Positions 10,542 to 23,041 of a stretch of 64,000 bases of DNA are shown in pieces. A program made the translations under genes and the position numbers. Within the stretch, counting starts at the first letter, position 1. Every line of letters starts with the position of its first letter. The notes beneath the pieces are model-generated. The model saw only the letters and a list, made by a program, of their open reading frames with translations, was not told the origin of the DNA and made no database searches. Source of the stretch: Tolypocladium sp. Sup5 PDA-1 (taxonomy: Eukaryota; Ascomycota; Sordariomycetes; Hypocreales; Ophiocordycipitaceae); the NCBI GenBank assembly GCA_000750105.3, contig JPHH03000009.1, forward strand, positions 682,001-746,000, written 5' to 3'.

Positions 10542-11816
10542 GGATCATGGGCATTGGTCAGGACGTCTGCACGAGACCAACAAATCTAGGTTGCCATCGA
10601 GGAAGAGAAGGTGCGGACGACATGTCTACGAATAAATTCACATCCTCTACGCGTTTTCTTTTTGCGGCCCTCGCTCGCGTCGATGATGACATGCCTGGTT
10701 AAGCTCCGATGGTGGTGTACGTCATGAGGGTCCTGGAGATCGGGACCTCGGGCGCTAAGCAGGAGGTAATCTTCTACCCTACATCTCAGCCGGAGCTCTA
10801 TATCGGCAGTCAATTCACTTGACTTGCAATGGGTTTGACCGACGATGATGAAAATGAGGCTGGAGCCTTTTGTGTTTATGGAGCAAAGACCCGTTAGAGA
10901 TCTTCTATCTTCTATCTTGCGGCGTTGACTGCTTGGAAGTACCCAGGCTGCTGACGTAGGGGAAACGTTTCGTTTGCACCACGAGATATTCAACAATCTT
11001 TGTCTGCCTTGTTCCGAGGCCGTCTTTGCGACTTTGATAGTAGAGCCTTTCGCATGCACAAGGTAACGATAGTCTAGTTTATTCTATTGCCCAATGACGG
11101 TATTCTTAATCTTCAAGCTCAAGCACTATCCATGTAAGCAGCGGCACTGCGACACGGTTGTTAGGGCTGCCCAATAGGGTTGCAGCCTGAGGACATGGAT
11201 GCCTGCTGCCTCGACGCGGTCTCCTCCTCCCCATCTCGCTTCTTTGAGAAGCTCAAGCGACAGCTCAACCTCGCATCATCCAACGACACCTGCGGTGGTC
11301 CGTTTGGCCAAAACGCTGGGCGATATTCATCCCGCGCCGGCGTCTTCTACAACCCCCGTCCGACCTGCCCTGTGCGACATTTGCAGCACTTTGCTTTGGA
11401 CCCCACGGGCTAGCAGCCGCTGCACTCCCTCCGCGAGGCGAGACGGCTCGACATCCGCATGGCCTGTGAAACCTCGCTGGCCCCAGATGAACGTTGTCTG
11501 AACCGGACGAGACTCTAGTGCAACGGCCAAAACTGGAAACCTCAAGGGTCTCTCCGACTCAAAGGGGCGTCCAGTCGACCCGCACTCGGCCGCACGCCGC
11601 CAAACACACCCTCACAACGCCAGCTGTCGTGTAATGACACCTGCGATTCACTTCTCCAGACTGTATTCACCGAGTCTCGGCCTAAAGGCTCACCAGTCTC
11701 ACCTTGCCACGCCACACACGAGCGCTCGTGGCTAGTTCCGTCTCGACTCGCGCCGGCAAGACAATCTTCTCCACGTTTACTTGAAACGATAGTCTTCCCA
11801 CTCCCTAGTGGTCGCT
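10542..11816. promoter_or_regulatory. divergent region PHR1 / NEJ1
   Basis: A 1.28-kb spacer between the starts of PHR1 (leftward) and NEJ1 (rightward). It contains a short CTTCTAT-type tandem near 10902-10918 and a few ORFs below 160 codons with no family-like content. It must hold both promoters, and fungal photolyase genes are generally light-induced. Confidence 0.5.
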
Positions 11817-13439
11817 ATGTCTTCGGAGGATTTGGCATGGCGGCCTCTGCCGCTGCCTTCGCTGCCCGGGCTGCCCGTGCTCCTGGTCTCGGCTGAGATG
11901 GGAAATGCATCCTACACCGTCCGTGTGACGGACATGGCCAACATGTGGACGGAGAGCCTGGAGCGGAAGGCCATATGCATGCGCGGCTGGAGCCAGAATA
12001 CAAGCATCGACCCGAGCGACACCCCCGAGAACATGGCCAAGTTCCTCACCAGCCTCAAGGCGGCCCTGGACTCGTCGCAGCCGGGGCACGAGGACACCAG
12101 TCTCAACCTGTCACCCCCCACAACGGCCGACGCGGGAGAGGATGGCCTCACTCTCAACATGACCTGTGCCCTCCCTGGATTTGATCCTCTGAAGTGGCCC
12201 TTTCACCTGAAAAAGTCACCCCCCTCGAGTATCGCGACCGACCTCGTGCTACCCCTGATCCAAGCGCACTACGCCGGGAAGCGGCAAGTGGAGTCCTTGG
12301 TCCAGGTGCTCGGCCACAAGGACGCCGTGCTCGCGAAGCTGTCAGACAAGCTGGAGGCGATGGGCACTGGCATGGAGCATGTGTTTACGGCACTCTCGGG
12401 GAGAAGAAAGGTGACCAGATCTGTCGCCGAGGACAAGGTCAAGGGACTTGCCCCGTTTGACCTGCGCAAGTGGAAGGCGGAGCTGGATGACGAGATCAAG
12501 GGTCCAGACAGCACCAGTGATCTTGTGCAAAGCGCGTTTGGGGATTCGGGCCTCGAGTATGCTGCCATGATGGAGATTGACAAGTCACCAGCGTTGGACA
12601 CTTGGTGGCATGACTTCAAGGGGACCTCGCAGCTCGCACACCGCAAACGGACCCAGGAGGCGCCACCAACAAAGGGAAACCCATCAACGCCAGCGCGCTC
12701 GACCAACGCTGGAGATGACGACGACTTTCAAGTTCAAGCTACGCCACCTCACCTCAGATCAGGGGGTAAACGGAAGGCACCCAGCAGTGCGCCGCCCCCT
12801 GACGCTGCGTCGTCAACCGAAGGCGAAGATGAGGGCGATTCTGTGATTCCATACAGCAACCCATCGGTAGCCGTCTCCGCGTCAACGCGGCAATCCGAGG
12901 CCAAGAAGGCGACCTCACGGCTCGGTGCCATCGGCGGGAGGAAGCAGTCGGCGGCACCTCGGTCTCCAACGCCGGAAGCGAAAAGCTCAGGAGACGCCAG
13001 GGCGAGACAACCGGCTGATGACTCAGAGACGGCTTCGGAGGCATCCGACGATGCAACGGCTTCAGTGCCGGGGTCATCACCTCCGCCTGCCCCCAGGCCT
13101 GTGCCAGCAACAGGTGTGAAGAAAGGAGGGCTGGGAAGGATAGGTGGAGCTGCACCAAAGACACTTTCCCCAGAAGTTGAAGAGCTAAAAGAAAGGGTCG
13201 ATGCCCCAGCTCCGAGGAAGCTTGGTGTAATCGGGAACAAGATTGGTGCAGCATCATCTACGAAGACGGCTCAGGAGGACACTGGCCGTGGCAGGGAATC
13301 GACGCGCAAGGAGGAAGCATACGTGGAGGAGGCTCGAGAAACGTCACAAGAGCGGGCTGATCGCAGGCGCGAGGAACTCAAACGAGAGCTCGAGAAGAAG
13401 GCCGCCGCTGGCCCGGCCAAGAAGAAGAGGCGGTTCTAG
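11817..13439 (+). CDS. NEJ1: non-homologous end-joining factor NEJ1 (XLF-like)
   Basis: A single exon of 540 residues from the ATG at 11817; the open frame extends three codons further upstream to a GTG. It belongs to the fungal NEJ1/XLF family, which works with Lif1/XRCC4 and DNA ligase IV to join double-strand breaks in the nucleus. The N-terminal head domain matches: WRPLPLPSLPGLPVLLVSA, SYTVRVTDMANMWTESL, then TSIDPSDTPENMAKFLTSL. The helical stalk region follows up to about residue 215. The C-terminal half is disordered, Ser/Pro/Ala-rich and charged. The extreme C-terminus is basic (KKKRRF); basic C-terminal tails of XLF proteins contact Ku and DNA. The length is much greater than animal XLF (about 300 residues) but normal for filamentous fungi, where the tail is long. 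The gene diverges from PHR1. Confidence 0.88.
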   Translation: MSSEDLAWRPLPLPSLPGLPVLLVSAEMGNASYTVRVTDMANMWTESLERKAICMRGWSQNTSIDPSDTPENMAKFLTSLKAALDSSQPGHEDTSLNLSPPTTADAGEDGLTLNMTCALPGFDPLKWPFHLKKSPPSSIATDLVLPLIQAHYAGKRQVESLVQVLGHKDAVLAKLSDKLEAMGTGMEHVFTALSGRRKVTRSVAEDKVKGLAPFDLRKWKAELDDEIKGPDSTSDLVQSAFGDSGLEYAAMMEIDKSPALDTWWHDFKGTSQLAHRKRTQEAPPTKGNPSTPARSTNAGDDDDFQVQATPPHLRSGGKRKAPSSAPPPDAASSTEGEDEGDSVIPYSNPSVAVSASTRQSEAKKATSRLGAIGGRKQSAAPRSPTPEAKSSGDARARQPADDSETASEASDDATASVPGSSPPPAPRPVPATGVKKGGLGRIGGAAPKTLSPEVEELKERVDAPAPRKLGVIGNKIGAASSTKTAQEDTGRGRESTRKEEAYVEEARETSQERADRRREELKRELEKKAAAGPAKKKRRF

Positions 13440-16141
13440 AAGCTGGAGGGGTGGGTTACTAGGTGTACGACATTCGCCATCTCATCAGCCAATGTCTGTC
13501 CGCACCGGGCATACAACATGGCAGTTTACAGAGAAACTGAACCGTATCTTGGATAGCAGCTTCCACAGCAGACGATGCACAGTCTAAACGGGAGACCCTT
13601 CTGGACTACATTCAATTTGTCTTTTCCCAACCGGTCATGCTGTCAATGACACATACAAGTATGTACGGCCCCAGCAACGGGAGCACCTCAGCGGACGTCG
13701 TTCACGCCCCTTGCACGACGTAGTCGCACATGACGCAGCGGCTTCACGCCACCGCCGTCCATACATCTATCCGTTCGTCCGTTACAGGTCCCACGGCGAC
13801 GTTTCCAACTGTGTCACCCCGATTTGCGTGCCAGCCGTCAGAATAACGCCACTCTCGTGGACGGCGGCGCGACAGCAACGAACGACGCACGTCGCACGGC
13901 TGGTCCTGTCATTTTCCTCGGCTGCCAGCCATCGAACGGCTCAACGGGCAGGCATGGGCTGTATACCGGGCGCCGTCTAGGCTGTGCCACTCGAGTTTTG
14001 TCGACTCTGAAGACATGGCGGCGCCTTGTCACGGGCGTACGACTGACGACTGGTCGCTTGGGATGACATGTCTTGACCGAGACAGTGAGCTGGAACTCCC
14101 CGGTGGACTCCCATCTATACCATGCCAGGCGGCAACCCAAGTGCTACCGCAAACAACTTTGCCTAGCAGCCCGGCGATCGCCCATCGTGCCGCGCCCGCC
14201 AGCCTCGCTCCTCGAGCAACTCCAAGTTCTCTTCTCTCAACCGGCCGGCTCTAGAAAGCCTCTCGTTCCATGTCCAATGAAGCAAGTCTTCCCGGCGCGC
14301 AAAGTACACAACGCCTCCATCACTCCCATCACTCACGCCCGGTGTGAAGTCACCCATGCCTTGTAGTACAGACACGGGTGTGTGTAGTCTTCAACAAGAA
14401 CTCGACGTCGTCCACCACTCATGCATTCTGAGGCCGGGCTACGGGGCAACAGACTAGGAGTCGCCGCGATGGAGGAGTGATTACTGATACTAGTAATGGA
14501 GGGAGTGGCATGCTCTTGAATGCAGGTACTCCGGTCCGATCTCGCCCTGTGACGCTGGCGAGATATTGTCGCCACCGTCGCATCTTCAAAACTCACCACG
14601 GGCCAAGTTGCGGTCTGTCAACCAACGTATTCCAGCCAGTCAGTCACCGGCCGAACCTCAGCTGCGTCCAGGATGCTCCCTGTCCGGCCAGGCTCCCGCT
14701 TTCATTTCATCACCGGCCGTAGCGGCCGCATATGAGACGCCCTACGAGGCCGGCGGCGCGGTCGTTCGCGTGTCTCTGTGCCACGGCCGCCTCAGCCACC
14801 AGTGGGGATGAGATGCTTACCGTGCATGATCGGGGACCCGAGAACCGACCAATACACGTCGGGTGTGGCAATGCAGATTTCCAGCGACCAGGGAGCGCGA
14901 ACCGGGCCCTGCCTGGTGGTTCGCGACCGTGGCTTTGTCACACATGGTCCATGTGCCCGTTGAATGCTATGCCTCCACTTCATTCGTCTCGTCTTGCACC
15001 TCGTTTTCTTTCCCTTTCCTTTCCATTCTTACTTTTCTCATTCGCCCACGCGAGAGAGGAGATGAAACAGGCGACACTTTGAGAAAACAACGCTATTTCC
15101 CACGCAATCAACATGAAGAATCGCCGCCCCCCCCCTTCCCTTCCCCTGTTCGGCGTGACCGAATTCTTCAACAGCGGCCGCTGCCGTTACCAAGTAAGAG
15201 CGCGGGCGTGAGAGACGCTGGTTCGCCTGGAAGGGGAAGATGGGGGCGGGCTGGCCGGCCATGTTGAGGGGGAAGAGACAACACTACACCGGCTACCGTA
15301 CATACGGTTCTGCTGTGTATCATGCGAAGTCGCCAGCCACAACTGCGCTGCCAGAGCATCAAGACGGCGGGGAGGAGGTTGGTGGTCTGGAGCCGCGACA
15401 GAATCGAATGCAAGTTGCGACTACGCGAGCGCCTCTCGCTACGGATGATGACCATCAATGGTTCACTGTCGAAGGCAAGCACGAAATACGCATGGCGGGC
15501 AGTCTAAGAAACTAGTTCCCGCTCCGAGACAGTCTCGTCATCCAGTCCCAGGAACCCGGTTACCGTCTGCTTTCTTTTTCGTTTGACACCCGCAGCGGCC
15601 CCTATACTTAATCAATCGTGGAGACCCTTTCCTGTATAGTACCACCTTGAGGTCGTCTCGTCCTGGCGTCGTGCATACCGAGCTAGCCACGTTCTCGAAT
15701 CCCCGAGTCCCCAATTGTCAATCAAACAAGGACCCTCGTCGCTTCTCTCTGCAGCCTGCCCCGTTTGACAGGCACAGTCCACCACAGCCCTGGCGCTGGA
15801 TAATGCTTACGACGGACGCGTTTCGTTTCTTCCCAGCGCCGTGGTGCCGGCTACGCTTTTGGTGGACCGCGACCCAGTTACGATCATGATCCCAGTGTGA
15901 GCGAATGCCGTCGAGGTTGCACTCGCTAGATATAGATCTGACACACCCCCCCTCCGGCCCCCCCGGGTTGTGTGGACTGGACCATCGCAAGGCGGAAAAT
16001 AGGTGCACTGCATTTCTCATATTCGAAGACGTGCATGGAAAAGCCAAGTCCTGGGACCCGGGACGCGGCCACCAGGCCAGCGGTGCGCGGGGGAGTCCCG
16101 ATTGGGCTGGTTACGTGAGTCGGTCAAGAACGACGACGACG

Positions 16142-16142
<1 letters not shown>

Positions 16143-16172
<30 letters not shown>
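16143..16172. repeat. (CAA)10 microsatellite
   Basis: About ten CAA units, preceded directly by a short CGA/GAC run, in non-coding DNA. Confidence 0.9.
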
Positions 16173-17083
16173 AGACGAATGGCTGGGAGAAGTCTCAATT
16201 GGACTAGTCGTACACGCGCCGTTGTTTCCAATGACTTGTCTTTGAACAACGCCATCATGCACGGAGTAGCGGCCGGTAGAAATGCCATCGAGACACATGT
16301 ATTCACCGTCCAATGGAACCAACCGCAGGCGTGAGGTGGCCCGGTGTAAGCCGGTCAAAGGCAACTCTCATCACCACTGTTGCATCGTCTTTCCGGAATC
16401 AGCCCACAACCCGTTCAATGACCCATGCATACAGCAGAGACGGCAGGGTCCCATCCCGCGCAAAGGCATCATCACAATGGTAATCTGCAGATCCAAAAAT
16501 ACGGGCTAGAAGAAGCCCCCCCTCCTCCCAGCTCCAGGCCTGCTCGAGAGATGGGAGAAGCTAAAGGGCCATCTAGTCTTTACAACGAGAAAACACTCCC
16601 CCCCCTCCTCTCAGCGATGCCCCAACGATGTAGACACAAGTACACACGAGGTGGACAGGAGTGCCGTGCCACGCACATGGGCTGGCTCTGTGGTATCTGC
16701 GCCGCCCATGTCTGACTCGATGCAGTTTGGCAACCGCCCGCGTTGCCCAGCCCGTCCCACCGCCATGGCTTGGCTGCCGGAGAAAGCATGTCGGCAGTGG
16801 CATCCATGGCCCGTCTCAGTCCCAGCGGTAGCGAGTGCGTGTGGACTATCAGCGCAAGGTCTGTCGCCAAGCCGGCACAGGGCTGCCCCGTGGGGTCGGC
16901 CTTGGCCGCGTCAAGCTGCGAGCTCTGTCTCTCCATTGCGCAATCTCACGTCCGTCGTGATCCATCCGTCCGTCACACACAGACAGCTGAGATCTACGGT
17001 GCATCCGTGAGTGACAGCAGCCCCAGCCGCTCCTCCACGTCGAATACTACTACACCGTCCCGCCGTGTCCCATGTTGCCCATG

Positions 17084-17101
17084 CCCCCCCCCCCCCCCCC
17101 C
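17084..17101. repeat. poly-C tract of 18
   Basis: Eighteen consecutive C residues on the plus strand in gene-free DNA. Its length is prone to sequencing and replication slippage. Confidence 0.9.
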
Positions 17102-18553
17102 GGCGGCGTTATCAAACCGCTCTGGAGGTAGGTATGCAACGGGCAACCCATCCCGTCGCACCCGTCCGTCGACACGAAACTAACCCTGAACCACCTGGAC
17201 GGAAGCCTGTCAACCTGTCACGCTGGAACTGCCGTCCGAACCAACACCCCATCTGCCGCGGGCGGGGGGACGACACCAACAAACCCACTGTCAACAGTGC
17301 AGATTCACCCGTCTCGGCACTCTCTTACATGTACTCGCAAGTCCGGCCGGTAGACTAGACTGTGCTGTGCCCAATGCCCCTCTAAATAGGGTGAAAAACA
17401 CTTGGTTAGACGCAGATATCGGGCCGAGCTAGAGTGCGCACCGGTACAATGTTATGTAGAAGAAACGCCGCGACCACAACACAATCGAGGCAAGCCTGCC
17501 CCTGCTTCCCAGATGGGTGCTGCGATGCCCCCATGCGCCGGCTATTTTGGGCGGCGTTGCCCGTTTTTGATCCACGGCGCCGCAATGCTCGGCCCGGCAT
17601 CGTGTCCCTGCGGTGCGGTAGTGCAGCAGTGCAGCAGAGACAGCAGCATGGTTCGCTCCCCCCCGGGCGCGTCGACGATGCACGAGAGCTCGGGCGGTGC
17701 CGCATTCCAACCCTTCGCTTGTCGGGACCTCACACTGTTCCCATGCCCGCGGTAAGTTGGTAGATCATCGAGAGATGAGGCCGTCCCCGAGTGCGCCACC
17801 TACGTCGGCCCCCCGGACGTAGAGCCCATGCAATCGCCGTCACTCACGGGCACCATCTCATCCATCCCATCTTTACAGTAACCGCCGTGAGGTGTCCCAT
17901 CTATTACCTGATAATGCCTCTAAAGGACGCTACAGATGCATGTTCAATCTCCAGAAAAGAAAGAAAAAAGCCCACAAAGAATCCATAATATCCCGTCTCC
18001 CGTCTAATAACCTCGTGCCCCCGCCGTTGCCGGCTCATGTTGTATCATCCAATCAGACACCACAGCAAGACAAACGCCCAAACAACAACTACTCTAGGAA
18101 AAGGAAACACACACTGATGATGCCACGCGGCCGAAATGACCACCAAAAGGGAAAGCGGTTGCTCCAAAGGGGTGAAACCAGCGTTCGTGGAGGGGCCGGC
18201 TCATGTCCTCTGCATCCGTGGCCGTGGCCGTGCCCCCGTTTGCGGACCAAGGGGAGGTGCTGGAAGCGAAAGCGAAAGCGATGCCGAGTGCCAACCACCA
18301 ACGGTCCCCATCCTCCTCGTCCAATGATCCCATCTAACTCCAAAATGAGCCCACCCGGTGCCGGTGCCGTGTCCTCATGCTGCTCCCGGGCCCGATATGC
18401 TCGTAGGAATGCCGTAAAAAATACACGTCGTAATCCCATCGATCACCCGTCGATTGGCAACCCAGATCATTGGGAAGCGTCCGGGGGCCATGCCGACCAA
18501 CATCGATGCATCCGTCTGCCCGTGTCCCTGTGCGTTCCACCAAACCCAACCTT

Positions 18554-18584
18554 GTTGGCCATGTTGGCCATGTTGGCCATGTTG
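18554..18584. repeat. 9-bp tandem repeat GTTGGCCAT
   Basis: Three full copies of GTTGGCCAT followed by GTTG, in non-coding DNA downstream of the forkhead gene. Confidence 0.9.
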
Positions 18585-19034
18585 AGCAAGTCGCAGTTCG
18601 CAGCAACGCCGCCGTAGCGGCAGAGCTCCCTGGCTGTTGGTCTCAGACTCCCAGGCGTTGCCAACAGCCCATCGAATCAACAGGCCCTGTCGGTGCGCGC
18701 CGGGCCTCCCCTGCATCCCTGCCATGCTCGAGGCGGCGGCTCGTGTCTTTTCCGGGCCACAACGTTGATGTTCGACAGCTTCACAACCACGGTCACGATG
18801 CATGTCTCTGCTCGGGAGTGCTGCAGCTGTCTCAACCGTCATTGACTAACGGGATTTTTCTTTTCTTTTTCTCATTAACCTCTCTCGTCACCGCTCGAGG
18901 CCCCGCCACGCGGATGGTTGTTCCGCGCATGGCCACTGGACAGCCTAGTTGGTGGTGATAGGGCGATGCTGCAACTCCCACGACCGCCACCTATCATGGC
19001 ACGTCATAGAGTCTACTGGCTGCAGCAAGGGCAA

Positions 19035-20802
19035 TTACATGCTGCCGTCGGGCCAGTCGCAGATCCCGTCCGACATGGATTCGAAGAGCCGGGCGGCGCC
19101 GCAGGCATCCGCGCCGTGTTGTTGCTCGCCATGGTAGCCAACGTGCACATCTCTGATGCCATAAGGAAAGACACCCTGCGCCGGTGCCCTGTACGTGGAC
19201 ATCTGGGCCCCGCACGACGCGGCGCCGATGCTGCGATGCTCGGTGATACTGTGTATGCCGTGTCCCATGTTGGTAGCAGCGCCGTCCCCCAACATGAGGC
19301 CGAAGGGCTCAGCGGCCGGCCCGTCGTACGGACCGAGCCCATTGTGAAGGCTGTGCTGGGCAGATGGGACATGGGCCATCGATTCAAACTGTGGAAGCGA
19401 GAAGCTCTCAGAGTGGTAGAGCTCCGGCATTGACGATCGCGGAGGTGAAGGCAGGCCTCGGTCAAGCCCGAAGCGTGGGACCGGCGCCATCGGCATTGTT
19501 TGACCGTAGGCACGGTCCCGCAATCTCGAATCCCTCGCAGCACACCCGCCTTTGCGACCAGACATGGCTCGTTTGGCGCTGTGTTGGGTCGGTTGCCGGG
19601 AGGGTTGGTTCGCGCATCGCGCGCTAGTGCGTCTCCTCGAGTTGCCCTTGCGGTAGCGAGTTGTGCTCTGGACGCCGTATTGTATGGCCCATTCTTCCAA
19701 GACCCATTCGTTTGCGCGCTTGGGGTCTTCCATTAACGGGTTGAAGACACCGCCCTCTTCCTTGCGATGACGCTTTGTAAATGCCTAGAGGATACCCCCA
19801 TGTTAGCTCTGCTCGTCGCGCAGGGAAGTGGCCAACACTTACAGCGTTCATGCTCAGGTTGTGCCGGATGCTGTTCTGCCAGCCGCCCTTTTCGCTGACG
19901 GCCTTGGTCGTGTTGTCGCGGAACCATTGGTAGATGTCTTGTAGCGTCATCGCGCGGTCCGGCCGGCTCATGAAGGCTCTGTAGATGAGCTTCGCGTACG
20001 GTTCGTCTAGCTTGGCATCCGGGTCTTGGAGATCCAGGCGCATCGGCGGGGATGCGCCAGGATACATGTGTGGCACGTCGTCGAGACAGTTTGACGGCGA
20101 TTCGGCCTTTGGCGTGACCATGGACGAAGGTGTATTGACCAGCAGATCCTCCGGAGACAACGAGTCAGTGTCAAAGGAGTCCATTGACAGGCCGAGGGGC
20201 ATTCCGGGCAGCGTGTCGTAACTGTGGTGGCCGTCTGTGAACGGGCTGGCAATGTCGGATCCGCAGATCGCAAGATTCCTCCCCGACGTCGGCGTGCAGA
20301 AGCCAGAAAAGTCTTGTTGGTCTGATAGCGGCTGGCTTCGAAACCTCTTGATAGGATAAGAAAGAGCGTGCGAAACGGGCGACCAGGTTCCAGGTGTGGC
20401 CGGTGAGCAGGTGTAGTTGGGGATGTAGGAGGCTGCAGAAGTTGGCGAGTCGCGGTGGAAGTGGTTCTGATCAAAGTGATCAAGATCCCTAGGGGCAAGC
20501 GGAGGTGATGGCCAGGCGTGCTCGCTCTTTATCCGAAGATACGGCTGGGCTGGAGTCCTGAGGACGTAGCCGTCTGAGCAATGAGCCGACAGTGAAGGGT
20601 GCTCCGGCAGCGGATGACACATTGCCGAACAAAGCGAGTCGGTATCAGGGAGATGCTGCTGCTCTTGAATGGCCGGGGACGACATGATGAAGGAGTCCGT
20701 CTCGGCAAAGTCTGTCAGGCAGCCCGACTGTTCTCCGGATCCGGTCCGCGAGGGAGTCGTGTAGCTCACGGGTTCCGCTCCGTCAGAGAATGGTGGAGCC
20801 AT
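19035..20802 (-). CDS. forkhead-type transcription factor
   Basis: Exons are complement(19035..19784, 19843..20802), with a 58-bp intron (GTAAGT donor, CTCTAG acceptor); 569 residues. It is a nuclear winged-helix DNA-binding regulator. The forkhead domain spans about residues 265-345: DEPYAKLIYRAFMSRP, MTLQDIYQWFRDNT, then the recognition helix GGWQNSIRHNLSMNAAF, with TKRHRKEEGG after the splice. The intron lies inside the domain, directly after LSMNA, and the join restores the conserved AFTKRHRK stretch. The rest is Ser/Pro/His-rich and probably disordered, with an acidic Asp/Ser-rich N-terminal half that could activate transcription. The exact forkhead subgroup cannot be assigned here. The gene is isolated by 5.6 kb and 2.2 kb of gene-free DNA, which is common for developmental regulators. 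Confidence 0.92.
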
Positions 20803-23041
20803 TTGCCGTCAAGGGAGTCAGAAGTTGACGCTCAAGGGCGGATGGTCGTCGTCAAGCTTTGTCAGGCGGGTTTCGTCGTCGGCGTGACCTGGCCGAAGCA
20901 GTGTGTTGTCAAGATTGCTCCAGGTCCGTTGGGCGGAGAGGTGTGATCGATCGCCAGACAAAGTTAGTGGTGGCCGCAGTTGGCAGTAGCACAAACAAGA
21001 TGGAACACGCGGCAGCGGAGGGGCCCGAAAAGACTTGTCTAGAGTATGCGGGATGAAAGACGACATTGGCAGGGTAATGTAGCTTCCATGTGGCTTCTTA
21101 TGCTTCCGTGCCGGGTGGGAGTAGCGCGCAGCCTTGTCGAAGAAGATGGGCCAGCCCGGGCAGCTTGATGCAGTCCTACCGAAGTCGCTTGCTTCAAGCC
21201 AGGCTTAAGCTTCATTTGTCTGCATTCACTACGCAGAGGGATCTGTCGGCAGGTAGTCATGGGCTCCAGAGACCGGGAGGGGGTGAGCCAAGGACACATG
21301 CAGCACCAGGGGTGTGAGCGGTGCGTGTTGCTGGGACCTGGCAGACCAGGCTGCCTGTCAACGAGGGCTTCTCTTCTGTGCCCTCTCCCGCCTTCCATGT
21401 CGTCCCATGGAGAGCATCCAGGCTGGCCGTGTGTGTCCCGCTGCGTCCGTGTGTCTGGTACGTGTACACCTCTGTGTCCCTGTGCGTCTACGCACATGTG
21501 TGTTAGGTATTGCCATGTATACTCCTCAGTGCCCTTGCCAGGATTTCGGAAGTGCAAACGGGCGAGCAGTGGCCATGCGGTGGGCAGTCCGGCCAACGTC
21601 AGGCCTGGCAGCAGGAGTGCTCGCTGCTAAGGGTCCAACAACTGGACGAGAGGTGTGGCGTTGCGCTGTGCCTGGCACCTACGACTGCTGCCATGCAAGT
21701 CCATCGGGGTTTCGTGCAGGCGCACACCAGGGTTCCTCTAACGACGAAAGATGTGCTCGGGGCTTGTGGAGCGACAGGCAGGGGTACGGCGTGTGCGTTG
21801 GGACGATGCCGAGTGAAGGGAGCGAGGAAACACGGGAACAGCATGGCTGGCCGGATCGGCTTCTCACCAGGCGATGCTCGTGTAACAATAACCACAACCC
21901 AGGTCATTGCTTTGGGGGTCGTAGAAATTCGCACTGGCTCGACGGGGAACGCTGAGGCCCGGGCCTTCACATGCCGTCACCAGGCTCGTATACGTGAGCT
22001 CCGGCGGGCAGAATTCCCCAACTGCACCCAATGTTTTCCCCGTCCACAGGCGACGCCTCCAGGAGTCCAGATTAGCTTGTCGATTCCCCGCGCAGTTGGT
22101 TGCTCAACGACCGGGGAGCGCCCGCGGCACGTCTTCTGGAAACGCACGGTACGTTCTGGCGCATCAGCGCAGGCAGCCAATGAAACGATTCAAGATGACG
22201 GTTATACAGGCTGTATCCTTGCCTGGTGAAGAACCCAGGGAAATGGAAGACCTGATAGAAGCCTCTGCGATGCACATCATCGCCTTGTCCAAGCAAGCTG
22301 GTAAGTGGCATGCATGGGTGGGGGTCGTTCTTTCAGCCGACCTCCACATCCCATGTTGAAGGTACCAAGTAGTAAGAGTCGGTTGCCAAAGTATCGGCCG
22401 CATGCGCTTCCGTACTGGGCATCGAAACTTTGGTGGTGTTGTTGCTGGCAGGCGATTTCGGCCAGGCCAATACCCGCGGCACCACACCTTGACGCCCTTT
22501 GCACCTGTCTCCCATGGCCGGCTGCTGTGCGTAAAGTCTTCCAGAAGACTGCCGCTGCTGTGGTGAGACATGCCAGGAGGTTGGAGCATGGCAGATTCAG
22601 CTCAACGCCACAATCCAGCGGCTCGACTCGGCCCTGTCGCGCGTCTTTGCGTACCGCTTGGTTACACGAGCAAGCACCCACCTTACCTCTGGGCCCGGCG
22701 CGAGAAGACCCCAGGTCGACACGAGTTCCCCCTACACAGTTGCACAGAGGGACATCCAGGGGAGATATTTAGCCGACGAAGGTGTTTGGGGAGCTATAGA
22801 TTATGGCCGTCGTCCATCCTGGGGTCCACCGAAAACCCATTGGCCGTCTTGTTGTCTATACTCTCAGTTTGTTCCCCGCCGTAGCACGAGGATGCCATGG
22901 CATCCAGGTGCCCTAGTTCCTCGTGTTGTTTAGCTAATCGACCTAAAGCAAAGTTGTGGGGGTATTCGTGTTGAGTCCGTCGAGTGGCAAGGCCATGCGC
23001 GAGTCGCAGGGCGGCCCAGAGCAGAGCACCCGTGGGTGCAT
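20803..23041. other. 2.2-kb upstream region of forkhead gene
   Basis: No gene is recognised. ORFs such as 21510-22229 (+) lack family-like content and overlap others in several frames. The region lies 5' of the forkhead gene and 3' of the Cactin gene, so it probably holds the forkhead promoter and leader. Confidence 0.55.

Larger units (their letters stand above)
13440..19034. other. 5.6-kb gene-free region with simple repeats
   Basis: No ORF here shows codon structure, conserved motifs or convincing splice sites. The region is rich in C and G homopolymer runs and microsatellites: a C-run near 15126, CAA repeats near 16143, an 18-C run at 17084, and a 9-bp tandem at 18554. It lies between the convergent 3' ends of NEJ1 (+) and the forkhead gene (-). 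Long UTRs or a non-coding transcript cannot be excluded. Confidence 0.55.

Noticed and set aside
21510..22229. 239-codon plus-strand ORF upstream of the forkhead gene
   Set aside because: No motif, no splice partners, and composition like the other random frames around it.
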